Assembly: GCA_001949185.1 (NCBI GenBank) | Contig: BDGG01000003.1 | Location: forward strand, 3,021,158-3,085,157 | Direction: 5' to 3' | DNA length: 64,000 nt | From: Ramazzottius varieornatus | Taxonomy: Eukaryota; Tardigrada; Eutardigrada; Parachela; Ramazzottiidae | Part shown: positions 11,780 to 23,498 of the stretch, piece by piece | Layout: every line of letters starts with the position of its first letter | How positions within the stretch are numbered: the stretch's first letter is position 1 | Made by a program: the position numbers and the translations under genes | Notes under the pieces: generated by a model | What the model saw: the letters and a program-made list of their open reading frames with translations, nothing else | The model's database searches: none | Told to the model about the DNA's origin: nothing

Positions 11780-11840
11780 GGTCACACATTTCCTCACTGG
11801 GTCACACATGCTTACTCCTCCTGGCACTGAAGATTCGGGA

Positions 11841-12545
11841 TATAGAAGGCTCGGCGAAGCTAAAATAAGCCGCTTTAGCCGTTCTTAGCCGTGGCTAAAA
11901 ATATTTGAGCCGCGGCTAGAATGTATTGTGCGTTCGAATGATTTATTGATGCCAAAACTATTTTAGCCAACTCAACATCAATAATCAATCGAACGCANNN
12001 NNNNNNNNNNNNNNNNNNNNNNNNNNNNNNNNNNNNNNNNNNNNNNNNNNNNNNNNNNNNNNNNNNNNNNNNNNNNNNNNNNNNNNNNNNNNNNNNNNNN
12101 NNNNNNNNNNNNNNNNNNNNNNNNNNNNNNNNNNNNNNNNNNNNNNNNNNNNNNNNNNNNNNNNNNNNNNNNNNNNNNNNNNNNNNNNNNNNNNNNNNNN
12201 NNNNNNNNNNNNNNNNNNNNNNNNNNNNNNNNNNNNNNNNNNNNNNNNNNNNNNNNNNNNNNNNNNNNNNNNNNNNNNNNNNNNNNNNNNNNNNNNNNNN
12301 NNNNNNNNNNNNNNNNNNNNNNNNNNNNNNNNNNNNNNNNNNNNNNNNNNNNNNNNNNNNNNNNNNNNNNNNNNNNNNNNNNNNNNNNNNNNNNNNNNNN
12401 NNNNNNNNNNNNNNNNNNNNNNNNNTCAATAAATCAATCGAACGCATAATACATTTTAGCCGTGGCTAGAAGTATTTTAGCCGTGGCTAAAATATTTTTA
12501 GCTACGGCTAAAGCGGCTTATTTTAGCTTCGCCGAGCCTTCTATA
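11841..12545. mobile_element. Palindromic element interrupted by an assembly gap
   Basis: The left arm starts TATAGAAGGCTCGGCGAAGC and the right arm ends in its reverse complement at 12545. Arms exceed 100 bases and contain repeated GCCGTGGCTAAAA motifs. TA at both outer ends suggests an IS630/Tc1/mariner-like target duplication. The centre is unresolved sequence (11998-12425). Confidence 0.75.
11998..12425. other. Assembly gap (N run)
   Basis: 428 undetermined bases. It lies inside an inverted repeat, the kind of structure that commonly breaks assemblies. The true length may differ. Confidence 0.99.
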
Positions 12546-12876
12546 ATTCGGGAGTTGATGGGGTGTCAGTTATAATTGTAAATTGTAATCAAGATAATGT
12601 GCAGAGCCATGAAGATACATTGTTAACTCGGCGGACACCAGCATGTCTACTCCCGGTCGAGAAATCACGTAGGTCTTACCGACTTTCGTCTGATGAAGAA
12701 CAACGGTTACCATGAACCCGATGCTGTCTGCCGTCACGAGAGTGCTATTCGACTGCTGGCACACTGTTTTTCGTAGGTTTCACTTGTGAAACTGTTTTCC
12801 CGATCGAGTTCTATTATACAGATCACGAAATGGAAAGACAGTAAAATCTTTAGACAGACATAAATTTCAGAGTGTC

Positions 12877-15800
12877 TCAGAATCTTTTATCGCTCGCTAG
12901 AAGAGGTTTGTTTTTCAGAAACCTTCTCATGGCTCTGCGCACTGTCACCCGAGCACGGTGAGAAGTATGAAGAGCCGTATGAGGATTCAGTACATGTGCA
13001 TGCCAAGCTTCGGCTACCGAAAAGGTTTCTTTATGCTTGTCGTCTATCTCAATCCAAATATTCCCGGCATCCCCTGCTATGTCACTTTTTATGGAACAGT
13101 CCGACGAAACCGGCGAAACATCTTCCAGGATTATCGGCGAAGGCGGCGTGCGCAAGACAGCACGTTCAGGTTCTTCCGTAACGACCGGATAGTTCCTAAG
13201 TATATCGGGAACTTTCGGCTGCTTTCGTCTAGAAAATATCTTCGGCGACCCAAATATCTGCTTTACCATCCCGTGGCTCTTCGAATACTGGTCTACCCTA
13301 CGAACACGCTGTACCGCATCCACCACTGTCCGAGATGGTCGAAGTAAAACTTGCTGCGTTCTTGATGGTCGTTTCCTGAGGCTCGCTTGATTATCAAGGA
13401 CTTGAAGCTCGGTCAGAAGGTGCATATTTTTAGCGACTATCGGCACACAGGGCTTGACTTGTCGAGCCCGCTCTTCCACAAGTACTCGATACAAAGCTTC
13501 ATCTGGGCTCTTAGTTGGCACGTGTGGGTCCTCGTGCGAGTCGTCGAACAGCATGTTGACCAGAAATTCTTTCCGAGGAGGCTCTAACAGGAAATCGACT
13601 AACGTAGGCCGCGCCTCAGCACCCACACGTTGTAGAGCGTCGATGACTCTTTGCTCTTCGACTTCTAGTTTTAGTAATTCTTGGTTACACGTTTCATTTT
13701 GAGCGGACGAGCTAGAGCTTTGGTTTTGACTGCGCCGTGTCTCCTTCCGCACCAGTGTGATCAACTTCCGTAAATTTTTTCCTGATGAAATCAATCAGGT
13801 TAATGAGACATTTGGGCAAAAGACCTTAGCGGAAAGCTCTTACCATAGAGGTTGCCTTCTTTTTGCAAAAGAATGAAATTTGCACGTTGCCATTTCGGTA
13901 ATCGGCGTATCCAGTCCGATTGAACCTTCTCGATATTGTAGTCAAGGATGCAGTTCGGCAAGACCTCTTCGATGTTGTGGTAGTGTCGCATGTCTTGTGC
14001 TTCGAGATTGGTGTACACTTCGGCATCCCCGTACGTGTAACCAATGGGCGAGACGTAACCGAGAAAGAGGAACTTGTCGTACCGGAAGTCGGGGCTGTTT
14101 TGGTTCCGAACATCTAAATGAGTCAGTTCCGACGCCCCAAGAACCTCCTCATTCCTAAAAAATACCGCCCAAATTTCATCTTACAGTATTCGTTCTCAGC
14201 ATGTGGGTTAGATGCAAAAAATCCCGGCCTTACTTCTTGGCTCTCGGGTTTACCTTGCAGTCTGCACTGCATGCATCCGTCCAAGAGCGAAACTTCAAGT
14301 TTCTAACGACGTTCAGCGTCATCAACGATCCGTAGTGTCGGATATCCGGTGGTACCGCCACACGTGGTTTCATGAAGGTTTCATCGTCACTGTCCGCTTC
14401 CTTCAGCCGTTCTTCGACTTCCTCGTCAGTCACATCGCCCTTGTCTTCGTGCCATTCGCCTTTCTCCCCACCTTTGAGGCTGTCAAGATGGAGTTTCTCG
14501 ATGCTCACATGGTAGGGTTCGTGTTGTCCCAGCGTGGCAATGTAAAGTCCCGAAAAGGTCCATAGGCGGACCGAACAGTCCCGAGAAGCGGTTATGAGTA
14601 TGCTCCGCTTTTGTACAACGCTGATGTGGTTGATGGCGGCAGTGTGAGCCCGAAAACTATTGAGAACCAAAGGCGCCTTGTAGAATGGCTGGTGGCGCTG
14701 GTCCAACAATGGCACGGACTGTCCCATTATCCGAGTGGCATGACGAGCCAACGCTGGTCCGAAGAACTTGTATCGACGCAGAGCCGGAAAATGTCGCGGG
14801 TCGAACTCGTGACGATGATCGGGAGGCTTCAGCTTGTTAGCCCATTCGCATATGAACCACACTTTTACATAGCCTAAAACACAGATAGATGTTGGAAATG
14901 GACCGTAAGTTTGATGGATGGCTCAAGTACCTAGGCTGTCGGCAGTGAAGAGAAGCTCGTTGTGGTCGTCGGCACAGCAATGCAAGACGTAACTTCCGAT
15001 CGAATGTCCAGCATGGAACAAGCTCTTCAAGCCGCCACCAGCAAGACACGTTGACCATCCTCGGGTGAATCCATCTGCCGAATTCGTCAACAAGGTCGCT
15101 ACACTCGCATCCTCCCTTTCTCGTCTATCCAACAGGACCATGCAAGTGACCGCATCCCGCGTTGGTGGCGACACCGGATGGATTGTAAAGCTGGGCTCTT
15201 TGTTGTCATCCCATACGGTAGTCATCTGCCGATGTCTTTTGGATGTTCTGTGCTGGACTCCGAAAAACGCTTCTAGGTTACCACTATCCTTTGGACTGAC
15301 GTGTGGTGCGTCGAAAGTACAGGGCGATATGTGGGCAGTTCGCTGGGCCGGAGAAAGAATTTCTGGAGAGAGGTCGGCGTTCAGAGAAGAGATGGGTCTT
15401 CCGGAGAACACGTCCCACTGAATGATCTCCCCATCGTAACTTGCGCTGAAGAGAACCGAGCCATCGTCGAGAAGCATCTCGTCAACTTCGGTAGTGGAGA
15501 GATGTTCGCTTGGTTCTACTGCCAAGTGTCCAGTAAGATCCTCACTGAAAAATATTATTATTCTGTATTAGATTACAGCATTGCGTGTGTTGTTCCCATC
15601 CATCTAGGTTTACCGGTGACTACCGTTGGACCGAGTTGAAGCAGCACTGGGCGATGGACGAACTGAAGAGTGTTGGCTCAGGTGTCCATGCGAGTGGCCC
15701 GAACGATTTGAACTGCAATTGCACTGGCGTCACACTATGATTCTTGATATTTTTTTTTTATCTTTATTCTTCTTTTTTCGTACCGATGACTGAAATTAGA

Positions 15801-18800
15801 CCGAGTGGATTTAGCACTCGGCGTATGGCGGATAGCTTTAGCGATCTTTTCCGACTCTGTGGGTTCGATTACTTCCACCGGATACCGAACTTGGAAGGCT
15901 GTTATGTCGGACCGGTGGAGTCTTTCCCATTCATAAACCGTCTCTTCGACCTCGTCTTCCCCACGGGTATCTCGAACCATGAAAATACTCGAATTAAAAC
16001 CGGCTGCCATCACCAGGTCGCGGTTTTTGTGGTACCCAATATCGTTCACGACAGTGTTTTCCAAGTGGGTGAACTTGGACAGGCAGGCTCCGTTATTAAA
16101 ATTCCAAATTTTTATAAGGTTATCCTAAGCAAGAAAACTCCCATCATGCAATACTCTTATTTTTTCGGGACTCCATTTACGCAACTCACCTCGCCCACGG
16201 TTAGCAGTCTTCGACGACTCGAGTCGAACGTCATCTTTCTAATTGGTAAAGCTATGTTCTTCCCGTGGTCCATCATTGTATGCGCGTTAAAGAACTGGAT
16301 GATCTTCTCCCCATCCACACAATTCCATACAATGATGGAAGAATCTTGACCACCGGAAACGATACAATCAAACAGATCATTATACAGTGCTGCCACCACT
16401 GCTTGCTTATGCGTGACCACATGGTTGGCGTGATGGTGTGAATGTTTCGGAGACCGGCGATGGACCATCAGGATCTCGGTCCCGCCGTAGAATATCTGCT
16501 CAGTTGCGCGATTGTGATGAAAGCACCCGACCCATCCGCGTTCGACACCGTTGATGGGATAGTTGAACTCTTGATGAAGAGACTGTTCTTTCAGGTCAAA
16601 TATGCGGATAGTTCGCAGTGCATCCACAGAGATGGCCACTTGGAACTCGTGGTCTTTGACGAGGTAGACCTTATCAACACTTCCACCATGGTTGTGAAAC
16701 TGCATAACTGGGCGATTCAGTCTATCGGGTTGCCATATTCTCAGCGTGCGGTCTTTTCCACCTGTTGCGATGAGATGCATCTCGTGGTGGTACTCGAAGC
16801 AGTCGAACCCCCCTTCGGGGTTGGAAATGTGCAAGCGCGGTCGGTCGGACTGGATAGGAATGAAGTTCAGAGAGTACGTTGGATCGGTCGTGCAAGTCAG
16901 AATCTGAAACGAACGTGAAATATAGGAATATACAGAAAGTCTTAAGTGTGTTGATCAGCTGGTGCTTGGGACTTACAATGTTCAAGTCTGGTATACATTT
17001 GATCTGGCTGATGAAACCGACTTTCTTCGTGGCTTCGATCTGGACAGACTTGTCCAACTTCTTCAGGGTCGCCCACGACACCTGGTTGTTCGCTGGTTGA
17101 CCAATACCGAGCCCCGTCCAGAACCCGTCATAGAACAGGTTTTTGAACCGAAGAGCCTGGACTTTACCCGAGTGGTCGCCGAAGGACAAGATGCTTATGT
17201 CCTCCCGGAAGACATAGCTGAAACAGCTGGCGGGACTCGCTAGTCCGTAAATCATGCAGAACTCTTCCAGTTTGGATTCGTCGACGTAGTAGAACCGAAT
17301 TACACTCGTAGAGAAGGCTGTTAACAAAAAAATCCAATAAAATGTAACGATGGGTTAGATCAGGGGCAGATACCGCTCGGCGACCTCCAAGCACCCACCT
17401 ACCACGACTGCTCGTATTTCCGGTATGGACACAAGATCGTTCACTCGCTCGAAGCAAGTTGCCTGTTTGTAGTTCGGGATGAGGTACAAGTCGCTCCCCG
17501 CTTGCTTGAACTCCGTGGTCCAGCACTTGACTATTCCTTCGACGGTTACGGAATAGTATCGGCCAGCATGGTGGTCCACAGATTTCGGAGAATGTGCCGC
17601 TGTTGCGGATACCCACACCATAGCTTGAATTTGACGGCTGCCTTGGTAGAGAAGGTTCGGCAGACCATCGCAAAATAGATCCCTACAACCAGAACAAGCT
17701 GAACTCTCCAATATCAGAACTGGAAATCGTCGCTGATTTCTCTGGGAACGGGAAGCATCTGTGTTACACGGAACGGATGGGAAGATCTGACAAGTACCTT
17801 GTCAGCTGGGTCATGATGTCACGCTCTTGAAATTCCCGCAACGTAAATTCCAGAAATTCGTTCCAGTCAACGTTTCCATCGCAGTTGGCATCCACCTGCA
17901 AATGAAAAATCGCGTTCACAATCTTAGATATTGCTGGACAAGACCCAGAAAGAAGGAGTACGCGCGTGCTGGAGCGGTCTTTTCGGCTGTCCGCAGGAAG
18001 TGGTGAGGTTAGGCTAATTGCAATCGTTACGCAATCGGTTCATGAACCAAAAAACCATAACAGATTGTAGAATCAAGTAATCAATGTTAACACCGCAGTC
18101 GAATGATCTGGCCCGATTTTTCTAAACCGATCACCCGAACGAGCCGAAGCAGCAGAACCGCTCTCTCCCAATTCCCACTGTTCTTAGTTCTTAGTAAACT
18201 TCTTACCTTCATAAACGTTAGTTCGATCTCCCGATCCGTCATTTCTTCCCCACCGATCCTCCTCATGGCGACTTTGAACTCATCGATATTCAGTCCCGGC
18301 TCATCATCCGTATCCGATTCCTCAAACACTAAGTACAGCTTCCGAAGGCGTTCTTTCGCAGCTGCAACAACCAAGTCATCGGAGACGACTTTCCCCGGCG
18401 TCCATGTCTGATCTGGACTGACAGAACGTCGCATTGAGTCCTCGACCTCTTCCACGGTTACCGAGATGGAAGACATCACCCGCTCTATCAGCGATAAGCG
18501 ACGTTCCACAGACTCGGCCATAGCATCTGGATGTCCCGGATCTTCCAGTAACAACTCCGTGGTCGATGGGCGCGGTTCCACTTCAAGAAAGGAGGATCGA
18601 CTCTCTTCGTCATCGCCTTCGTCCTGGGCAACGATAACTGTCTCCTTCAAAATAGCTTGCAAGCCTTTCAGTGACTTCCTGTTCTGCTGGTAAGTCTTCA
18701 AGTTATCCAGTTTCTGTTCGGTCTTCACGTGAAGGAAATCGGGCAGCGGCAAATCGTACTTTGCTCGGAGGTTGTAGAGAAATTCCCGCCGGTTATGGTT

Positions 18801-19348
18801 TCGGGTCAGATTGGCAACCACCTGTTGAAGTTGAACAGTCCTGTTTGAAAAAATAATAACATCTACTTTTATCTTCCACGATACTGACTTACTTTGTCCG
18901 GAGAATTATACAAGCACATCCTAGTGAAAAGAGCTTCCGGGTCGTCAGAAACGAACAACGTCTGAGCCAGCGAGAAATTCAAACTTCTCTCTCGACGCGT
19001 ATGCTCTTGGTGGTCCTTATAATGGTTCTCTGTTTCCGGGTTTCTCCACGCTCGCTCCACACCTGTCCAGTACTTCCGGTTCTGCACATCAAGTAAAATC
19101 AGCTTCTCCAATGTCTCAGCTTCATCTGGATACCCCTGGCTAGCTTTGGTCGTACCGGAAGTACCTGGTTGCTCTGCAGAGGACTGATTTGCCGTCCTGC
19201 TGTCCAGCATTTCGTCTAGTCGATGGCAAATTCGCTCGTACTTCTCCGGATGGTTGCGACGGTAGTCCTGGATTCTGTTAAGTATCTGAATCATTTCCAT
19301 TTTGATAGTTCTATCGGTTCTATAGTGCACTTCCGGTTGCGTCCGCAT
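12877..19348 (-). CDS. EF-hand and WD40-repeat protein, WDR49/WDR64-like
   Basis: Twelve exons on the minus strand: 19348-18893, 18821-18207, 17895-17798, 17682-17399, 17317-16977, 16903-16190, 16124-15784, 15712-15624, 15518-14931, 14873-14254, 14147-13844 and 13781-12877. They give about 1784 residues, and phases match at every junction. Two EF-hands are split over exons 2-3; the second, DANCDGNVDWNEF, has a complete calcium loop. WD40 repeats follow, for example YYSVTVEGIVKCW, LIATGGKDRTLRIW, CIVSGGQDSSIIVWN, LFSASYDGEIIQWD and LITASRDCSVRLW. EF-hands before two beta-propellers is the layout of WDR49/WDR64 and fly WD-on-Y proteins, which are often cilium- or sperm-associated. The last two exons (about 400 residues) extend beyond the propellers and match nothing I recognise. 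Acceptors of exons 2, 8, 9 and 11 were chosen by phase and may be off by a few codons. Confidence 0.85.
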
Positions 19349-19989
19349 TACAGCCTTTTGGTATAAAATAGCCTCATCCTACAGAACTTCCTCCCTGTGT
19401 CGCAGGTAGGATTTGCGGCAACCAGCAAGCACGAAGCACAAGATTTCCTCCCTCTTCTGCTCAAAAGTATTCCCCCTTTTCATCAACCTTTCAGCCAGAG
19501 TACCCAGCAACAGAACAACGCACCAACGAGGTTGGGTTCTGCCTGGGACTCGCTGTCATTTCGCCGGACGATGAGCAGCGACTTTGCCAGAAAGTCGTAT
19601 GTCGGCTTCACAGATAAAGCGGACAGGAACCGCAGCAAGAGGTTGTCACCGCAAAGTTTCACCAACAATTGAGCTTGCCGAGTGTAGCTACTGTCGTACA
19701 TAATTGATATTGCCTACCGCAGGCATCTGACCGCGGGTTCTTTCCTATACAGGACATTTACGTACCGGCTCGGCGACCGGTTGCTAAACGTACGAAACAC
19801 GAAACACAAGCGCACCGTGAGGGGAATGTTATTCCCGCTAACCGCCGGAAGCAGTGCTTGTAGGCAGGTAGTGACATCACTTGCCAGACTTGGTTAGCTG
19901 GGAAAAATTATGGTTTTGCCGACTGGAAGGCGTAGTAGAAGCAGCCAGACTGTGGATTTGCAAACTTCGATGAAATTAGCTCCACTGCC
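19349..19989. promoter_or_regulatory. Divergent 5' region of the WD40 gene and sulfotransferase
   Basis: 641 bases between two outward-facing start codons. A short plus-strand frame at 19570-19671 (33 codons) is present but unsupported. No core promoter element is evident. Confidence 0.35.
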
Positions 19990-21440
19990 ATGGCGGCCTC
20001 TACCTGTCCTGCTCCCAATCCTTTCTTCACCAGCCTGGAAGGCTTAAAGGCGCAACTCAGCCAGTGGAAGGGAATCAAGCCGCCCAAAGTTTACTCGGAT
20101 CCCGACTACCTGTAAGATCGCTCTGTGTGTCCGAGTATTTTCCACCGCAGTCCTCGCGAACCTTATCTGTAACGCAGTTCGTTATAGGACCAACTACCGC
20201 GGATGTATGGTCAACTATCCGCTCTCCCTTAACCTCAACGAACTTGACACATTTGAACCCCGGTCCACGGATATCTGCGTTGCGGCTTTCCCCAAAACAG
20301 GTAATCGCAGTGTAGGACACGGTACCGCACGCGCGCACCCTGTTAGAAAGCTCAGTCTTGAAGGCATGAAAGACTTCTGGTTTCCGGTCTACAGGCACGA
20401 CATGGATGTCCGCGTTAGTCTACATGCTGGTGAACGGCGCAGATCCCAAAAGCCTCCTCAGCGGTCCACCTCTGAAATTCAAGATGCCTTATCTCGAAAT
20501 GACGGTACCATGTGGGGAAAAGTTGGACAAGGAAATCAAGGCCTTGGACTACCTGAAAGCCAAACAGGGCGAGAGGACTTATCTAACACACTTAAACTCT
20601 AATGCGATTCCTCAGGATATTCTGAAGACGGCCAAGGTTAGTTTATGTAAAAAAGCGTGATGTTTTTCCGGACACGCCGCTCGTCTTTGCTATGGGGTAA
20701 GATGTTCCGATCTTATTTCACAGGTTGTTTACATCTACCGGAACCCCAAGGACACCATCGTCTCCATGTACCACTTCATGAAAGCGGCGATATGGCATGG
20801 ATTCAATGGGTCCCTGGAGCAGATGGTGGACGATTTCGTAACAGACAAATGCATGAACGCCCCGTTCTTCGAGCACGTGGAAGGCTACTGGAAGCTCCGA
20901 AACTCTCCGAACATTTTCGTGACGAGCTACGAAGAGCTCTCAAGGGTACTTCCTCGGTTTCTTGCTTTCTTTCCCGTTAGTTATCCTGATAAGCAGCTTA
21001 TGGTGATTGGTGTTAGGACCCAAAAGCTACGGTAGCAAAACTGGCAGAGTTCCTGAAGGTAGAAGTTACCGATGAGGAAGTAAATGCAGTCTGTCGGCAA
21101 GCCACTTTCAGTCAGATGCGGGATAATCCCTTGACCAACATGGCTGAGCTAGAGTCGCTAGGTTTGATCAACGCGCGGTTCTCCAGGTTCTTCCGAACTG
21201 GTGAGTGCGACGCCGATGTTTTCTATTGGGGTCCGTGGTGCAGCCCACACGATCTAGTGAATCGATGCCAACAGTTGTAAAGATGTTGTTATGCTTACAG
21301 GCGAGGTGGGCAACTGGAAGCGGTTCTTCACGCCAGAGATGGATCGGAAGGTCGACGAGTGGATTGCAAAGAACATGGCTGACCGACCTGGTCTTTATGA
21401 TATGAAATTCGAATACGAACTCGACTACGATTTAGATTAG
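19990..21440 (+). CDS. Cytosolic sulfotransferase (SULT family)
   Basis: Six exons, 19990-20111, 20188-20300, 20395-20636, 20724-20945, 21017-21200 and 21301-21440, encode 340 residues. The enzyme class transfers sulfate from PAPS to hydroxyl or amine groups of small molecules in the cytosol. The 5'-phosphosulfate loop AAFPKTGTTW (Lys77) spans exons 2-3. The 3'-phosphate site is YIYRNPKDTIVSMYHF. The C-terminal loop is RTGEVGNWKRFFT, where the family usually has R-K-G-x-x-G-D-W-K. The catalytic-histidine motif reads YLTHLNSNAIP, so the usual K-T-H-L-P has Leu for Lys and Asn for Pro while the His remains. APFFEHVEGYWK is the conserved substrate-side helix. No signal peptide or membrane segment is visible, in line with the soluble class. 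Confidence 0.95.
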
Positions 21441-21722
21441 AACTTCAGCTTGAAATAGTCTCCTAAATGCATTTACAATTTCAATCGAACTTTTCCGAAT
21501 GCCGCAGTGGCAGTGCAGTTTACGGTACGCATACTGTACAAGTCTTGTAGTTCGCCAAGGGTTTTCACTGCCGATCAAACCACTGCTCTGCGGTGGGTCT
21601 CCACTGCAAAGTACGAACAACGGCACTACATATAGTTTTAAAGATTTTAAATCATGCCATGGGCTTTGATAATGCATTGCGGCAAATTTTATTTCCTCAT
21701 TTGGGTGCCCACAAAGATGATC

Positions 21723-22474
21723 TACAGGGTGATCCCTGTAGGTTAGAACCATTATGAAAATTCGTGGTAAAGTCTTTTGTAGCTACACATTTCCAAACTT
21801 CAACTCGTTCGACAGAGCATATCTTCATCTTGAATTTTTGTGAAGGTCTGCTCAACAAAACATTGATCGTTTGATTGTTGCGAGCCACTGTAAACATGAA
21901 TTTTACGGGTAAAAAGTGGGAATCTCAGTTAATTATTTTTACACTATGTATTTGACGGGCAAAACGATTACGTTTCCTCATGAAATTGTTTGATGAAGGA
22001 AGTACGTTTGGACTGAATATTGGAAAACAAACCGACCGCTGGAACGCGCTGCGAACGGAGAAACTGAAAATAGTCCAAAAATACGCGGAAAAGTTTGCTT
22101 ACTTCCCTGAGTTACAGCAATATTGTCGCTCTCAGATCCAACCATGTGCACGAACTCGTGAACGATATTTTTCTACTATATCTAAAAGGGTTTTCCAACA
22201 GAATAGCATCAGCGAAATTATTCTGAAACGTTTCGCACGCAAACAAACCAGCCTAAAGTGTATTGTATGTTGGTTTTGCGAAAACTTTTTGATTTCCACC
22301 TAGTTCACTTCTTCAGTACTGTGCTCCTTCTGGACCACGACACCCCGACAAGATTTTTACACAATGTTTTTGATAGTTACACGTATCTGGGAACGAATTT
22401 TCGAAGAAGTGAAAGCTCTGCTCAGTTTTCTATTCACGTCCATAATCGTTCTAACTTATAGGGATCACCCTGTA
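21723..22474. mobile_element. mariner-like inverted-repeat element, about 750 bases
   Basis: TACAGGGTGATCCCTGTAGG at the left end is mirrored by TATAGGGATCACCCTGTA at the right. The arms, including the adjoining GTTAGAAC / GTTCTAAC and CATTATG / CATAATC parts, are about 30 bases. TA lies at both outer ends, and TA plus CAGGGTG is typical of mariner termini. The interior has no transposase frame I recognise, so it is probably a non-autonomous or deleted copy. Confidence 0.7.
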
Positions 22475-22491
22475 TCTATATCTAACAGACA

Positions 22492-22725
22492 ATGAGAACA
22501 CTCAAAATTATCCTCCTGTCTTCTTCCTTCATCTCGATCTTCGGATCATCGGATGCGGGTCAACAATCACGTACCCACGCGATCTTCAACCCGCACTTGA
22601 AATTCGGAAGGCAGAGGGCGAGTCGACTTGAAAGAGGCGGGGTCGGTACTGTGATTCAGCTGTGTCCGGCGGAGTCACACACTACAATTTGCTTATCCAC
22701 CAAGAGCCGATTTTCCACTCGTTGA
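22492..22725 (+). CDS. Candidate small secreted peptide precursor
   Basis: A 77-codon frame starting MRTLKIILLSSSFISIFG has a convincing signal peptide, then a basic region containing NPHLKFGRQR. A Lys-Phe-Gly-Arg sequence could be an amidation and cleavage site of a neuropeptide, but there is only one copy and no family match. It fits neatly between two transposons. It may be a chance frame or the first exon of another transcript. Confidence 0.25.
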   Translation: MRTLKIILLSSSFISIFGSSDAGQQSRTHAIFNPHLKFGRQRASRLERGGVGTVIQLCPAESHTTICLSTKSRFSTR

Positions 22726-22750
22726 CAGCCGTGCGCCAACAGAGTGTTAG

Positions 22751-22956
22751 TACAGTGTAGGCAAATAAGGTACTCTAAAAGGGGGCAAGGCCAAAATCGA
22801 CGTGACGCAGAAGCAAACAGCTGATCAAGCTGCAATCCAGAGACGTCAACTGCCGCTTGATCTGCTGATTACTTTGAGCCGGAGTTTCTACGTCACTTGT
22901 CGAAAACTCGATTTTGGCCCTCCCCCTTTTAGAGTACCTTATTTGCCTACACTGTA
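22751..22956. mobile_element. 206-base MITE with about 47-base terminal inverted repeats
   Basis: Ends TACAGTGTAGGCAAATAAGG and CCTTATTTGCCTACACTGTA are exact reverse complements. The arms continue through ACTCTAAAAGGGGG and GGCCAAAATCGA with a small indel. TA at both ends fits the Tc1/mariner/pogo target. It is non-coding and near-complete. Confidence 0.9.
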
Positions 22957-23498
22957 GCAATATTTTGCAAGGTATGCGCAGCATAAATTCGGTCAGCGAC
23001 GTACATACGGTCGTACGTGGACAGCCTACATTTATACAGTTGTGACTGAGCGAGAGAACGTTTGCTTTCAATTCAGCTGGTTCATACCTATCCTGTCAAC
23101 ACTGATGGTGGGAAAGACCAAACTGAACAGAAAAGCGGACCATGTGTGGGTCATATTTATGGTATCTAAACTGTAGCGTAGCGCACATGTGTGGCCTGAG
23201 GGTTTGAACATGTGATCTGTTGCTGAACCAATTGACAGGAAAACGTCTTCTTTTGATGCTTCTTCGCTTCGCTTCCGTTGTAGAGTATAACTGTGCTGTA
23301 GGTACTGCTCATCGTTCTGCTCGTGGATGACGCCATCATCGAACGGTCAGGAAGGGAATGCTCAGAAGGATAACTCATCTCAACGTGGATATTGGACTAA
23401 ACTGACAGGAGTTAATTTGTGTGTGCATGATCATCCTTTCATCTGCCTTTTGTAAATGTGACGCTCTGGCTTATCACCACAAGAGTTGACAGGACATC

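Noticed and set aside
17683-17796. Reading exon 4 of the WD40 gene as starting further upstream in open frame
   Set aside because: Upstream acceptors give the wrong phase or a stop. Only the acceptor before 17682 joins the EF-hand exon in frame.
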